Shown here one piece after another: positions 44,986-55,200 of a DNA stretch of 62,360 nucleotides. Position 1 is the stretch's first letter, and each line of letters begins with the position of its first letter. Made by a program: the position numbers and the translations under genes. The DNA comes from a virus. The notes below the pieces were generated by a model. The model did not search any database. It saw nothing but the letters and a program-made list of their open reading frames with translations, and had not been told where the DNA came from. The stretch spans positions 1 to 62,360 of IMG/VR virus record IMGVR_UViG_3300005607_000002, one strand, 5' to 3'.

Positions 44986-47900
44986 CCGCCACCCTCCTCA
45001 AGTCCTCCTTCAGCGGCGGCGAGATCGCGCCCAGCGTGTGGGGACGCCTCGATGCCGATCGCGTGCGCATGGGCGCGAGCGTCATGCGCAATTGCTTCGT
45101 CTCCTATCGCGGGCCGGCGTCGAGCCGCGCCGGCACGCTGTTCGTCGGCCAGTCGATGACGCCCGCCTCGCCGTCGTCGCTGCCGCCCGTGCTGGTGCGC
45201 TTCCAGTTCAACATCTTCCAGAGCTACATCCTGGAATTCGGCGCCGGGCCGCGCGGGCCCTACATGCGGGTCATCGCCAACGGCGGCTATGTCACCGAGA
45301 CGCCGTTCGCCGCAACCGGCGCGACGCAGGCCAATCCGTGCCAGATCACCGCGCCGGGCCACAATTTCGTCAACGGCGATTGGGTCTACGGCGCGGGCTT
45401 TGCGGGCATGACCCAGCTCAACGGCCGCATCTTCATTGTTCAGAATGTCGCCGGAAGCACCTTCACCCTCGCCGACACCTTCGGCAACCCCGTCAATTCG
45501 CTCGCCTTCGGCGCCTATGCCGGCGGCGGCAGCTTTGCCCGCATCTACACCAATTACAGCGTTCCCTACGCGCTCGCCGACCTGCCCTATCTCAAGGCGG
45601 TGCAGTCGGCCGACGTGCTGACCCTCACCTGCGTCAACCAGGCGACCGGCGCGGAATATCCGCCCGCGGATCTGTCGCGGCTCGCCGCCACGAACTGGCA
45701 ATATGCGGTCACCAGCTTCGGCGCGGCGATCGCGGCCCCCGCGAGCTGCACGGCGACGCCCAATACCCTGGTCTCGACCATCGACACCACCAACCATAAC
45801 GTCCCGGCCGCGCAATATGCCTATTGCGTGACGGCGGTCGACGCTAACGGCGACGAGAGCGTCGCCTCGCCCGTCGCCTACACGCCGAATTCCTCGTCAA
45901 GCGCGGCTTCGGTCGATATCGGCATCACCGCCGGTTCGATCACCGTCAACTGGTCGCCGGTTTCCGGCGCGGTCAGCTACAACATCTATAAGGCGCCCGC
46001 GGCGATCTGGAACACCGGCACGTCCGGCACCGCGACGCCGGCCAGCGTGCCGGTCGGCTCGGCCTTCGGCTTCGCCGGCTCAGCGGTCGGCACGCAATGG
46101 GTCGATCAGAACGTGGTGGCGGATTTTACCGTGACGCCGCCCTTGCACCGCAATCCGTTTGCGCGCGGGCAGATCCTGTCGGTCGGCGCAATTCCGCAGC
46201 CCGGCGCCTTTTCCCAGTCCACCACCGCGGCGACGATCAACTCGGCCACCGGTTCGAACGGCGTTATCATCCCGGTCGTCGTCAACGGCAATGTCTCGGC
46301 CGGCATCGTCGAGAACGCCGGGCAGGGCTATCAGGCCGGCGACACCGTCACGTTTCACGATTCATCGAGCGGCGCCAATGCGGTCGCCCCGCTCAATATC
46401 GGGCCGCAGAGCGGCACTTATCCCTCGGTGCCGGGCTATTTCCAGTCGCGCCGCATCTATGCGGCGACGCTCAACAATCCCGACACGCTCTATTTCAGCC
46501 AGACCGGCGCCTACACCAATATGGACGCCGCCGATCCGCCGATCGACAGCGACGCCATCGTGATGACGCCGTGGGGCCAGCAGGTCAACACCGTGCAATG
46601 GCTGCTGCCGATGCCCGGCGGCCTCATCACCTGCACCGGCCTCGACGCATGGCAGATCGCGGGCACCTCCGGGGCGGGCTCCCCGCTGACTCCCTCGAGC
46701 GAAAGCGCGCAGCCGCAGGAGTCCAACGGCTTTTCGCCGCTGCTGCCGCCGATCCGCGCGGGCTACGACATCCTGTATGTCCAGGAGCTCGGCTATACGG
46801 TGCGCGACTTCCAGTACAATTTCTTCACCAATGTTTATTCCGGCGCCGACCTGTCGGTGGTCTCAAATCACTTGTTCGAGGGCTTCACGCTCGCCTCCTG
46901 GGCGTGGTCGCGGGTGCCGTGGAAGATCGTGTGGGCGTGCCGCAACGACGGCAAGCTATTGTCGCTGACTTACGACAAGGATCTCCAGCTTGCCGGCTGG
47001 GGGCGGCATGACACCAACGGCCTGTTCGAGCGCGTCGCGATCGCGACCGAGCCGCCGGCCGATGCGCCGTATTTCGTCGTCAAGCGCTACATCCCCGGCG
47101 TCCGGCAATGGGCCTACTACATCGAGCGCATGGACAACCACTTCTGGAACGGGCCGGAAGATCCGTGGTGCATCGATTGCGGGCTTGCGCTGCCGCAGCC
47201 TGCGCCCAACGCTACGCTCTCCGCCGCCGCCGCCGAAGGCCCCGGCAACATCACCGGCGGCTACATCGCCTCCGGCGGCCAGGGCTATACCGACCCGTCC
47301 GGCTATGCGGTCGATCCGACCGGCGAGGGCTCGGGATTCGCGATCACGTTCACGCAGACCGGCGGCGTCATCACCGGCTTCACGATTACGTCTCAGGGTG
47401 CGAATTATTCGCTGGCGAGCTATGTCGTCATCAATGATCCGACCGGCGCCGGCGCGACGTTCGTCCCGCTGGTGTCGCAGAACGTCATCTTTACCGCCGA
47501 TCAGCCGGTATTCGCCGGCAATCACCCGGGCGACGTGATTCGGATCGGCGGCGGCCAGGCCGTGGTGACGAACGTCATTTCGGCGACGCAGGTGCTCGCC
47601 GCGATCACCGTGCCGATCGTTCAGACGGTCCCGAACGATCCGAACAATCTTCCCGTCCCGGCGCCGGCCGGGACCTGGACCATCACGACGCCGGTCTCCG
47701 TCATCACCAATCTCAACCACCTCGAAGGCATGACCGTGACCGGGCTTGCCGACGGCAACGTGATCCCGCCGGCGACCGTAAGCGGCGGGACCATTGCGCT
47801 GCCGCAGCCCGCTTCCAGCGTGAAGATCGGCCTGCCCTTCACGGCCCAGCTTCAGACCTTGCATCTCGAGGAGCAGTCGCAGGGCACGATCCAGGGCCGG

Positions 47901-48233
47901 CGCAAGATCATCAAGGGCGTCACCGTGCGGATGGAAAAGAGCCGCGGCGTGCAGCTCGGCTGCAACCAGCCGGTCGCCGCCGCGCTCGATTTTCAGCAGG
48001 AAATTCCGTGGACCAATCTCGTCGATCTCCCGGAGGTGCCGAACGCCGATATTCCGGCGGCGGCTCTTCCGCTTTTCTCCGGCGACAAGTTCCAGCCGGT
48101 CGATGACGACTGGCAGAACTGGAACGGCTGGGAGGCGTCGCCCGGCATGATCGCCGTGCAGCAGAGCCTGCCGCTGCCGATGAACATCACGGCGCTGGCG
48201 CCGACATTCGAGACCGGCGATACGCCGGGCTGA
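44982..48233 (+). CDS. Tail tube/nozzle protein B-like
   Basis: 1083 residues, TTG start overlapping the methylase stop. LKSSFSGGEIAPSVWGRLDADRVRMGASVMRNCFVSYRGPASSRAGTLFVG is the typical N-terminus of podovirus tail nozzle (gp12/Bbp type) proteins. The middle has fibronectin-like VPAAQYAYCVTAVDANGDES and repeated beta domains, and the C-terminus has QGRRKIIKGVTVRMEKSRGV. Six copies would form the nozzle. Confidence 0.85.
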   Translation: MTATLLKSSFSGGEIAPSVWGRLDADRVRMGASVMRNCFVSYRGPASSRAGTLFVGQSMTPASPSSLPPVLVRFQFNIFQSYILEFGAGPRGPYMRVIANGGYVTETPFAATGATQANPCQITAPGHNFVNGDWVYGAGFAGMTQLNGRIFIVQNVAGSTFTLADTFGNPVNSLAFGAYAGGGSFARIYTNYSVPYALADLPYLKAVQSADVLTLTCVNQATGAEYPPADLSRLAATNWQYAVTSFGAAIAAPASCTATPNTLVSTIDTTNHNVPAAQYAYCVTAVDANGDESVASPVAYTPNSSSSAASVDIGITAGSITVNWSPVSGAVSYNIYKAPAAIWNTGTSGTATPASVPVGSAFGFAGSAVGTQWVDQNVVADFTVTPPLHRNPFARGQILSVGAIPQPGAFSQSTTAATINSATGSNGVIIPVVVNGNVSAGIVENAGQGYQAGDTVTFHDSSSGANAVAPLNIGPQSGTYPSVPGYFQSRRIYAATLNNPDTLYFSQTGAYTNMDAADPPIDSDAIVMTPWGQQVNTVQWLLPMPGGLITCTGLDAWQIAGTSGAGSPLTPSSESAQPQESNGFSPLLPPIRAGYDILYVQELGYTVRDFQYNFFTNVYSGADLSVVSNHLFEGFTLASWAWSRVPWKIVWACRNDGKLLSLTYDKDLQLAGWGRHDTNGLFERVAIATEPPADAPYFVVKRYIPGVRQWAYYIERMDNHFWNGPEDPWCIDCGLALPQPAPNATLSAAAAEGPGNITGGYIASGGQGYTDPSGYAVDPTGEGSGFAITFTQTGGVITGFTITSQGANYSLASYVVINDPTGAGATFVPLVSQNVIFTADQPVFAGNHPGDVIRIGGGQAVVTNVISATQVLAAITVPIVQTVPNDPNNLPVPAPAGTWTITTPVSVITNLNHLEGMTVTGLADGNVIPPATVSGGTIALPQPASSVKIGLPFTAQLQTLHLEEQSQGTIQGRRKIIKGVTVRMEKSRGVQLGCNQPVAAALDFQQEIPWTNLVDLPEVPNADIPAAALPLFSGDKFQPVDDDWQNWNGWEASPGMIAVQQSLPLPMNITALAPTFETGDTPG

Positions 48234-48688
48234 TGCGCGCGTACCTCATCCGCGACGCGGAAATCGCTGACGTCTATGCGCTTGCGCGCAACCTGCGCGA
48301 CGGCGACCGCCTGGAATGTGCGGGCTACGGCTTGTCGCCGCGCGAGGGGCTGCGCAGGGCCTATCGTGCGGCCCTCTACCGCCGCGTCGCGGCGATTGGC
48401 GGCGAAGTGGCCGCCATGTGGGGCATTTGCGGGCCGGCGCTCGGCCGCACCGGTTATCCCTGGCTGATGACTGCGCCTGCGGTCGAGCGCGTTCCGGTGT
48501 CGTTTTTTCGCGAGGCGCGGCGGGAGCTTGGCAGGATGCGCCGGATGTATCTCCGGCTCGAAGGCCAGGTGGCGGCCGAATATGTGATGGCCTGCCGGTT
48601 TCTTGAGGTGCTGGGATTTGCTCTGGGTCCGGCGCGGGAATTCGGGCCGTGCAAGGCGAAATTCCGCGCTTTCGTTCTGGAGGATTGA
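48233..48688 (+). CDS. Internal virion-type protein with GNAT-like fold (gp13-like)
   Basis: 151 residues. IRDAEIADVYALARNLRDGDRLECAGYG, VAAMWGICGPALG and FLEVLGFALGPAREFGPCKAKF follow an acetyltransferase-like pattern found in T7 gp13 and relatives. In phages this is a structural helper rather than an enzyme. ATG overlaps the upstream stop (TGATG). Confidence 0.75.
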   Translation: MRAYLIRDAEIADVYALARNLRDGDRLECAGYGLSPREGLRRAYRAALYRRVAAIGGEVAAMWGICGPALGRTGYPWLMTAPAVERVPVSFFREARRELGRMRRMYLRLEGQVAAEYVMACRFLEVLGFALGPAREFGPCKAKFRAFVLED

Positions 48689-49272
48689 TGGTTCACGTGA
48701 TGCTCGACCTCGAAACCTGGGGCGTCATGCCGGGGAGCGCGCTGCGTTCGATCGGCGCGGTCCTGTTCGACCCGCGCGGCGGCTGCGTCTGTTCCCTCGA
48801 GCCGCGCGAATTCTACGCCAATATCGACCGCGCCTCCTGCGAGCTCGCGGGCCTTGCGGTCGATCCGGCGACGGTCCGATGGTGGGAGCGCCAGCCGCAG
48901 GAGGCGCAGGATGCGCTGCTTGCGGATGCAAAACCGCTCCGTGTCGCGGCGATGGAATTTCACGAATGGTGGCGTCTCGCCCGTGCGCGGTATCTGTGGT
49001 CGAACGGCGCGAATTTCGACGAGCCGCTGTGGCGCGCCGCCTGCAGCGCGGTCGGCCTGCGCGTTCCCTGGGCCTACTGGGATGTGCGCGACACCCGCAC
49101 CGCATGGGATCTTGCCGGCGTTGACGCGCGGGCGGTCCGGCGCAGCGGCGTCGTTCACAACGCCCTCGATGACGCGCGGCATCAGGCGCATTGCGTGGCT
49201 CTTGCGTACCGTCGGCTCGGGCTTGCGCGCGGGTCCGAGCCCGCGCCTCCCGTGGCCATGGAGCTGATCTGA
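48688..49272 (+). CDS. DEDD-type 3'-5' exonuclease
   Basis: 194 residues. MLDLETWG (Exo I, Asp-x-Glu), WSNGANFDEPLWRAA (Exo II), and HNALDDARHQAHCVALAY (Exo III) place it with the DnaQ/ExoX-like family of phage exonucleases. It sits among virion genes, so it may be a DNA repair or trimming enzyme carried late, or a moron. TGATG overlap with gp13-like gene. Confidence 0.88.
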   Translation: MVHVMLDLETWGVMPGSALRSIGAVLFDPRGGCVCSLEPREFYANIDRASCELAGLAVDPATVRWWERQPQEAQDALLADAKPLRVAAMEFHEWWRLARARYLWSNGANFDEPLWRAACSAVGLRVPWAYWDVRDTRTAWDLAGVDARAVRRSGVVHNALDDARHQAHCVALAYRRLGLARGSEPAPPVAMELI

Positions 49273-49274
49273 AC

Positions 49275-49805
49275 ATGGGCCTTCCCGCCGTCCTGCTCGG
49301 CGTCGGCCTTGCCGGGACCGCCGTCAACGCCTACGGCCAATACGAGGCCGGCCAGGCGCAATCCGAGGCGGCCGCCTACCAGGCCCAGGTTGCGGCCAAC
49401 AACGCCGCCATCGCGCGCCAGAACGCCAGCATGGAAAGCGCGGCGGGGGAGGCGCAGACGGTCGCCCAGGGGCTTAAGACTCGCGCTCTGATCGGCAAAG
49501 AGCGCGCCTATGCCGGCGCGTCCGGCGTCGATACGAATGTGGGTTCGACTGCGGCGGTGCGCGCCGGAACCGAGCAGATGGGCATGCTCGATGCGCTGAC
49601 GATCCGCTCCAATGCCGCCAAGCGCGCCTGGGCTTCCGAGGTGCAGGCGACAAGCGAGGAGGCGCAGTCGCAGCTTTATCAATTCGCGAGCTCGCAGGCC
49701 GCCGAGGCCGGCGGCATCGCCGCGGCCGGCTCGCTATTGTCCGGCGCGAGCACCGTGGGCGGCAACTATCTGCGCTGGCAGAATGCCGGCGGCTCAGGAT
49801 TCTGA
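49275..49805 (+). CDS. Internal virion protein (gp14-like)
   Basis: 176 residues. A hydrophobic, Gly-rich start (AVLLGVGLAGTAVNAYGQYE) and Ala/Gln-rich helices (AYQAQVAANNAAIARQNASME; EAGGIAAAGSLLSGASTVGGN) are typical of gp14-type ejection proteins that insert into the outer membrane during DNA entry. Confidence 0.8.
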   Translation: MGLPAVLLGVGLAGTAVNAYGQYEAGQAQSEAAAYQAQVAANNAAIARQNASMESAAGEAQTVAQGLKTRALIGKERAYAGASGVDTNVGSTAAVRAGTEQMGMLDALTIRSNAAKRAWASEVQATSEEAQSQLYQFASSQAAEAGGIAAAGSLLSGASTVGGNYLRWQNAGGSGF

Positions 49806-49823
49806 GGCGTAAGGACCGCAGCC

Positions 49824-52235
49824 GTGCCCGGCTATGCGCTCAACATCGATCCGCTGCCGTCGGTCAGTCCGATCGGCGCCCCGGGCGGCGATTTCGAACG
49901 CATCCAGGCGTCGCCGGAGATGTTCGGCGGCGCGATCGCGCGCGCGCTCGGCCAGCTCGGCCAGGGCGCGGAAGCCGTTGGTAATGCCGGTTTCGATGTG
50001 CTGCGGCAGCGCCAGGAGCGGACCAACGAGATCGGCACTTCCGAGACTAATACCTGGCTCGCCAAGGCGTTCACCGACAGGCTCAACGATTTTCAGCGGC
50101 TGCAGGGGCGCGCCGCGCAGGACGCGCTGCCGAAATACAAGCAGGACATCGAAGACCTCTACCAGCAATCGCTCAAGAGCGCGGGCGACAATCTCGCCAT
50201 GAAGGCGATGCTGGCGAGATCCGGCCGCTATCTGACCGACGCCTATTACCGCTACGGCGCCCAGCATGCCGCTTCGCAGTGGCGGCAATGGCAGGACAAG
50301 ACCGCCGCCGACCGCGCGGCGGAATACGGCAATCAGGCGGCGATCGCCGCGGAGCACGGGACCTGGGACGACGTGGCGGCGTTCCTCCACACGTCCGACG
50401 ACGAAACATCGAAGCGCTTCGAAGCGCAGGGCTGGCAGACCCAGGATATCGCCCCCGAGATCGCCAGGAACCGGGGCCGCAATGTGCGCAATATCGTCGA
50501 AACGCTCGCGGCCCAGGGCGATTTTCGCACTGCCCGGGCGGTCTACGACAGATATCAGGACGGCATGGACGCGGCGTCGCGGCTTGCCGTCGTCTCCAGG
50601 CTGCGCACCGCCAATGCGCAGATCGAAGGCCATCGCATCGCCGATGAGGAGACGGGCCGGGCGCTGCGCGCGGACGCGGCGGAATTTCTCAAGGAGCGCA
50701 CGAAGGCCCGGGTCGAGGGGCTCAATCCGGATTTTGCCGGACGGCTTGCCGAGGCAGGGCGGGACTTCGAGGCGCAGACCGGCGGCAAGGCCGCGTTCGA
50801 GAGCCTCAAGCGCACCACCGAAGAGCAGGCCGAGATCTACGAGCGGCATCTTGCGATGCCCGGCGGCGTCGCGGCCCATCCCGCCGCGCCTCCGGGCCGC
50901 TCGCGCCACGAACGCGGCGAGGCGGCGGACATCCCCGCCGGCCCGTTCCGCGACTGGCTGCACGAGAACGCCGGCCGCTACGGCCTTGAATTTCTCAAGG
51001 GCGAGACCGGCCGCAATGATCCCGGCCATGTGCAGCTCGCGGCCGGGCCGCCCGGCCCGCACGAGGGCGACAAGGGCGCGGTCTTTGACCGCATCGTCGA
51101 GAGGACGAAGGACAATCCGCTGGCGCAGAGCTACGCCGTCGCCCGGATGAACCAGATTTTTGCGGTTGCGCGCGATGAACGCGTGCAGGGCCTTGCGCTG
51201 TTCAACCGCCGCCAGCAGGATACGACGATCGAGGCGCTGGCGACGGGAACGGTGCGCGAGCCGTTGACCGAGGACGATTTCCTCACCCACCGCAAGCCCG
51301 GCGAAAGCGCCGATGATGCGCTTGACCGCTATCAGAGCTATCTCGCCGATCTCCGCAACGGCGCCGACCGCCATGCGATGGACGGCATGTCGGCCGCCGA
51401 TATGCGCGCCATGATCGCCGCGGCCGAACCGCGGCCCGACGTTCCGGGCGGCATGACCCGCGCGGTGGAGCGTCAGGCGTTTCTCATCAAGGCGATGGAG
51501 GAGATCGAAAAGAAGCGCCGCGACGATCCGGCCGGCGCGGTTGCAAAATCGCCGGCTGTGATGATGGCCCTGCAGCAATACGACCCGCAGAAGCCAGAGA
51601 CCTTCCGTTCGGTGGCCGATGCGCGGCTTGCCGCCCAGGCCGAACTCGGCATTCCGCCGGAGGAGCGCTCCGCGATCGCCAAGGACGAGGCGCTCGAGAT
51701 GATCGCCCCGGTGTGGCGGGCGCTGCCCGGACAGCAGCGTGACGCCGTGACTGCGGCGGCTGCGCGCTTCGAGGCGATGTTCGGCCCGGCATGGCCGCAG
51801 GCCTTTGCCTATGCGCTGCGCACCCACGCCGCCGATGCGGCGGTCAAGGAGAGGGCGGCCGCGGTGATCGGCAAATGGCTCAAGGGACAGCCGGCGTCCG
51901 CCGCCGAGGCCCGCGTCGCCGACCAGGAGAACGAGATCGCGGCCGCCGATATGGCGGTGCGCGCGATGACCCCTGAGCAGATCCGCGAGACCGCCGAAGC
52001 GGTAAGGATGGGCGCCGGCCCGTTCGTGCCGGCCGATTTTGCGCAGCCGCCGGCGACGCCGGAAAAAAGCGCCGCAAAAAGCGGGGAAGCAAGGCCCGTG
52101 CCTCCCGCGGCCGATATCATTGCGCTGCGGCGCAACCCCGCGCTCGGGGCTCGCTTCGACGAGAAATACGGCAAGGGCGCGGCCAAGCAGATTCTTGAGC
52201 GCTATCCGCTCGGAGCAGGCGATGGCGGACGATGA
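49824..52235 (+). CDS. Internal virion/ejection protein with M15-type peptidase domain
   Basis: 803 residues, GTG start. Mostly helical (QERTNEIGTSETNTWLAKAF; LKSAGDNLAMKAMLARSG). Residues about 355-405 contain SRHERGEAADI and NDPGHVQL, the zinc-binding His/Asp pattern of D-Ala-D-Ala carboxypeptidase/VanY (M15) domains that open peptidoglycan during ejection. The rest is a gp15/gp16-type ejection scaffold. Ends in a 14-bp overlap with the giant protein gene. Confidence 0.8.
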   Translation: MPGYALNIDPLPSVSPIGAPGGDFERIQASPEMFGGAIARALGQLGQGAEAVGNAGFDVLRQRQERTNEIGTSETNTWLAKAFTDRLNDFQRLQGRAAQDALPKYKQDIEDLYQQSLKSAGDNLAMKAMLARSGRYLTDAYYRYGAQHAASQWRQWQDKTAADRAAEYGNQAAIAAEHGTWDDVAAFLHTSDDETSKRFEAQGWQTQDIAPEIARNRGRNVRNIVETLAAQGDFRTARAVYDRYQDGMDAASRLAVVSRLRTANAQIEGHRIADEETGRALRADAAEFLKERTKARVEGLNPDFAGRLAEAGRDFEAQTGGKAAFESLKRTTEEQAEIYERHLAMPGGVAAHPAAPPGRSRHERGEAADIPAGPFRDWLHENAGRYGLEFLKGETGRNDPGHVQLAAGPPGPHEGDKGAVFDRIVERTKDNPLAQSYAVARMNQIFAVARDERVQGLALFNRRQQDTTIEALATGTVREPLTEDDFLTHRKPGESADDALDRYQSYLADLRNGADRHAMDGMSAADMRAMIAAAEPRPDVPGGMTRAVERQAFLIKAMEEIEKKRRDDPAGAVAKSPAVMMALQQYDPQKPETFRSVADARLAAQAELGIPPEERSAIAKDEALEMIAPVWRALPGQQRDAVTAAAARFEAMFGPAWPQAFAYALRTHAADAAVKERAAAVIGKWLKGQPASAAEARVADQENEIAAADMAVRAMTPEQIRETAEAVRMGAGPFVPADFAQPPATPEKSAAKSGEARPVPPAADIIALRRNPALGARFDEKYGKGAAKQILERYPLGAGDGGR

Positions 52236-55200
52236 CGTGCTGACCGCCGATCCGGCGGTGCAGGCCGGGGAAGCCCGCGAGGCCGCAGCCGCGCGGCTCG
52301 CCCGGCCGCTCGGCCTCGGGCATGGCCTCGTCCCCGGCCCCGGCCCCGAACCGCCGGAGGAAGATTATTCCGTCCTGCCGTCCGACCGCGAGGAGACGCA
52401 GGCAGGCGATGTCGATATCGGCGAGCGCTTCAGGCTGGGACGGATCAACTCGTATTATCGCGGCACCATCGCCGGCAGCGGACGCCTCGCCGAGCTGGCG
52501 CGCGTTGCGACCGCGCCGGAAGACCGGCTGACCGATGCCGAACGCAAGCTTCGTCCGGCGTGGAAAAAGGAATATGACGGCATCGTCGCCGACCTCGCCC
52601 GCTATGACCTGATGCAGCCGTGGGGCACGACGCTGGAGGGCGCGGCGGCGCTCGGCGGCGCGCTCGCGGGCGGCATGATGAGCCCCGAGAGCTTCCTTGG
52701 CGCTCCGGCGCGCGGCGCGACCTGGCTTGCCCGCACCGTCACCGCCGCCGTCCAGCAGGGCGGCATCCAGGCTGCGGCCGATCCCGTTGTGCAATGGCTC
52801 AGCCGCGAGGGCGGGACGGAGCAGGAGTACGATCCCTGGCGCACCGCCGAGACGGCGGGCCTGGGCGCCGTCATCGGCGGCGGCCTGCACGGCATTCTGG
52901 GCGAGCTTGTGCCGGCGGCGCGGGTGCGCAAATTGCGCGCGGATCTTGCGGCGGAGGACGAGGCCTTCGCCGGCGACGTCGAACGGCAGGCGGCGGCAGG
53001 ACCGGAGATTCCGCAGCAATTGCCGAGCGACATTGCGGAGGCGCAGGCGGCCGGGACCGCTCCTGCAGCGCCGCAGGCCGCGACGCAAGCGCCTGGGCAA
53101 GCGCCTGGGCAAGCGCCTGCGCCGCCGCAGCCGTCCACGCCCGCGCCTGGGCAAGCGCCCGCGCCGGCCGCTCCGGAAGACGCCTCGGCCTGGACCAAGA
53201 CAGGCGGCCAGAAAGGCTCCAATCCGGGCGGGACCTACAAGGACGCGCGGGGCATCGAATGGTATGTCAAGACGCCGCAGACCGAAGACCATGCCCGCAA
53301 CGAGATGCTGGCGAATGAGCTTTACCGCTATGCCGGCGCCAACGTGCCGGAGATGAAGCTCGTCACTCTTGACGGTAAGCCGGCGGTGGCGAGCCGTATG
53401 CTGCCGAGCGGAATGCAGCAGCTTGCAAAGTTTCCCTCGTCCGGCGCCCACGCGAAATTCGCAATCGACGCTATCAAGAGAGACTTTGCAGCCGATGCCT
53501 GGCTCGCCAATCACGATGTGATCGGCCTCGGCCGCGACAACATTCTCGTCAGCCCAATAGATCCGGACCAAGTCGTGCGCATCGACCAGGGCGGCGCGCT
53601 GCGCTACCGCGCGCAAGGCCAGCCTAAGCAGAATTTCGGGCCGAAGGTCGCCGAGTTCGAGACCATGCGCGATCCCAACATCGCGCCGCAGGCGGCGCAG
53701 ATATTCGGCCCGATGTCGGACCAGGAGCTGCTCTACTCGATCAACCGCGTGCTGCTTGTTCCCGAGCAGGACATCCGCGACGCGGTGGCGAAGTTCGGCC
53801 CCGCCGACCCGGCCGAAGCGCAGAAGCTCGCCGATACGCTGATCGCGCGGCAGGACGACCTGCGCGAGATCCGCAAAGATCTGATGGCGAAGATCGCAGC
53901 GAAGATGCAGTCCGCCGCGGCGGCGGCGCCTGCGGGAGCGCCCCCGGCAACCGCGCCTGCGCCTCCTCCTGCATCTGCGCCTTCGCCCGCTCCCGCGCCT
54001 GCGCCTGCGCCTCCTCCTGCATCTGCGCCTGCTCCCGCGCCTGCGCCGCAACAAAAGGCCACGGACGTCAGCGTCGTCTGGGGCAAGAGCGGCGGCGGAA
54101 AGCCGATCAGCCAGTCCAATCCGGGCGCGCCGCTTGCTCCGCTCGCACATGTTTCCGGCGGCGCGCCCGTCGCCGCCGACGCCGCGCACCTTCCCTCCGG
54201 GGCGCCGCTCAAGAGCGCTTCATGGGCCAAGAAGCCTCCGGCGAACTGGAACAATGCCGGCGGCAAGGACGCCGCGCTCGCCAAGACCGAGCCGGCGCTC
54301 AAGACGCCGCTCGGCAAGAAGCCGGCGTCCGGCGTCATCATCCGCGAGCCGGACGGACGCGTGTGGGTTGTCGCCCCCGCCAACCAGTTCGGCGGCTACG
54401 AGCATACGTTCCCGAAAGGAAAAATCAGCCCCGGCCTTTCTCCGCAGGCGAACGCCATCAAAGAGGCGTTCCAGGAGACCGGCCTCAAGGTCAAGATCAC
54501 CGGCCTCATCGGCGACTTCGAAGGCGACACCAGCATTACACGCTATTATTGGGCCGAGCGCACCGGCGGCAGCCCGGAAGACGCACATTGGGAGACCGAG
54601 GCGGTCAAGCTCGTGCCGGCCGCGCGGCTGTTCGACTATCTCAACATGCCGCGCGACCAGGAGCTCGCCAAGGCCGCGTTCGGCAATGCGCTCAAGCCCG
54701 GCAAGCACGGCGATCCTGCGGCGATCGCCGCTTCCGCCGCAACCGGCGCAGCCGCAGGCGCGAGCGCATCATCTGCAACCGCGGCCGGCCTGCCTGCAGA
54801 CGCCGAAAAATCCGCCAAGGATTGGATCAAAACCAACATGGCGAACGTGCATACGGCCGCGGAGGTAGACGCGATGCCCGCGGACCAGGCGGTCGCCTAC
54901 GCGGAGCACCACGGGTGGAAACCCGCCGGTGCGCCGAGGAAGGGGATTCCTACCGCTCCGGGCAGCCATCCTGCACTGCCGATGGACCAGGCCTCGCGCG
55001 AGGCCCGCGCCAAGCAGACAGGCTTCAAGCTGCCGGGAATGCCGGAGCCGTGGGCGCGGACCTGGTTTCACGGGACGCCGAATATTTTTGAGGCCTTCGA
55101 CCTCGGCCATGTCGGCAGCTTCCATTCGACCAGCAAAGAAAAGGCAGTTTTTCTTTCCGACAGTCCAAAGATCGCCGGGATGTTCGGCGGCGGGGGCCCG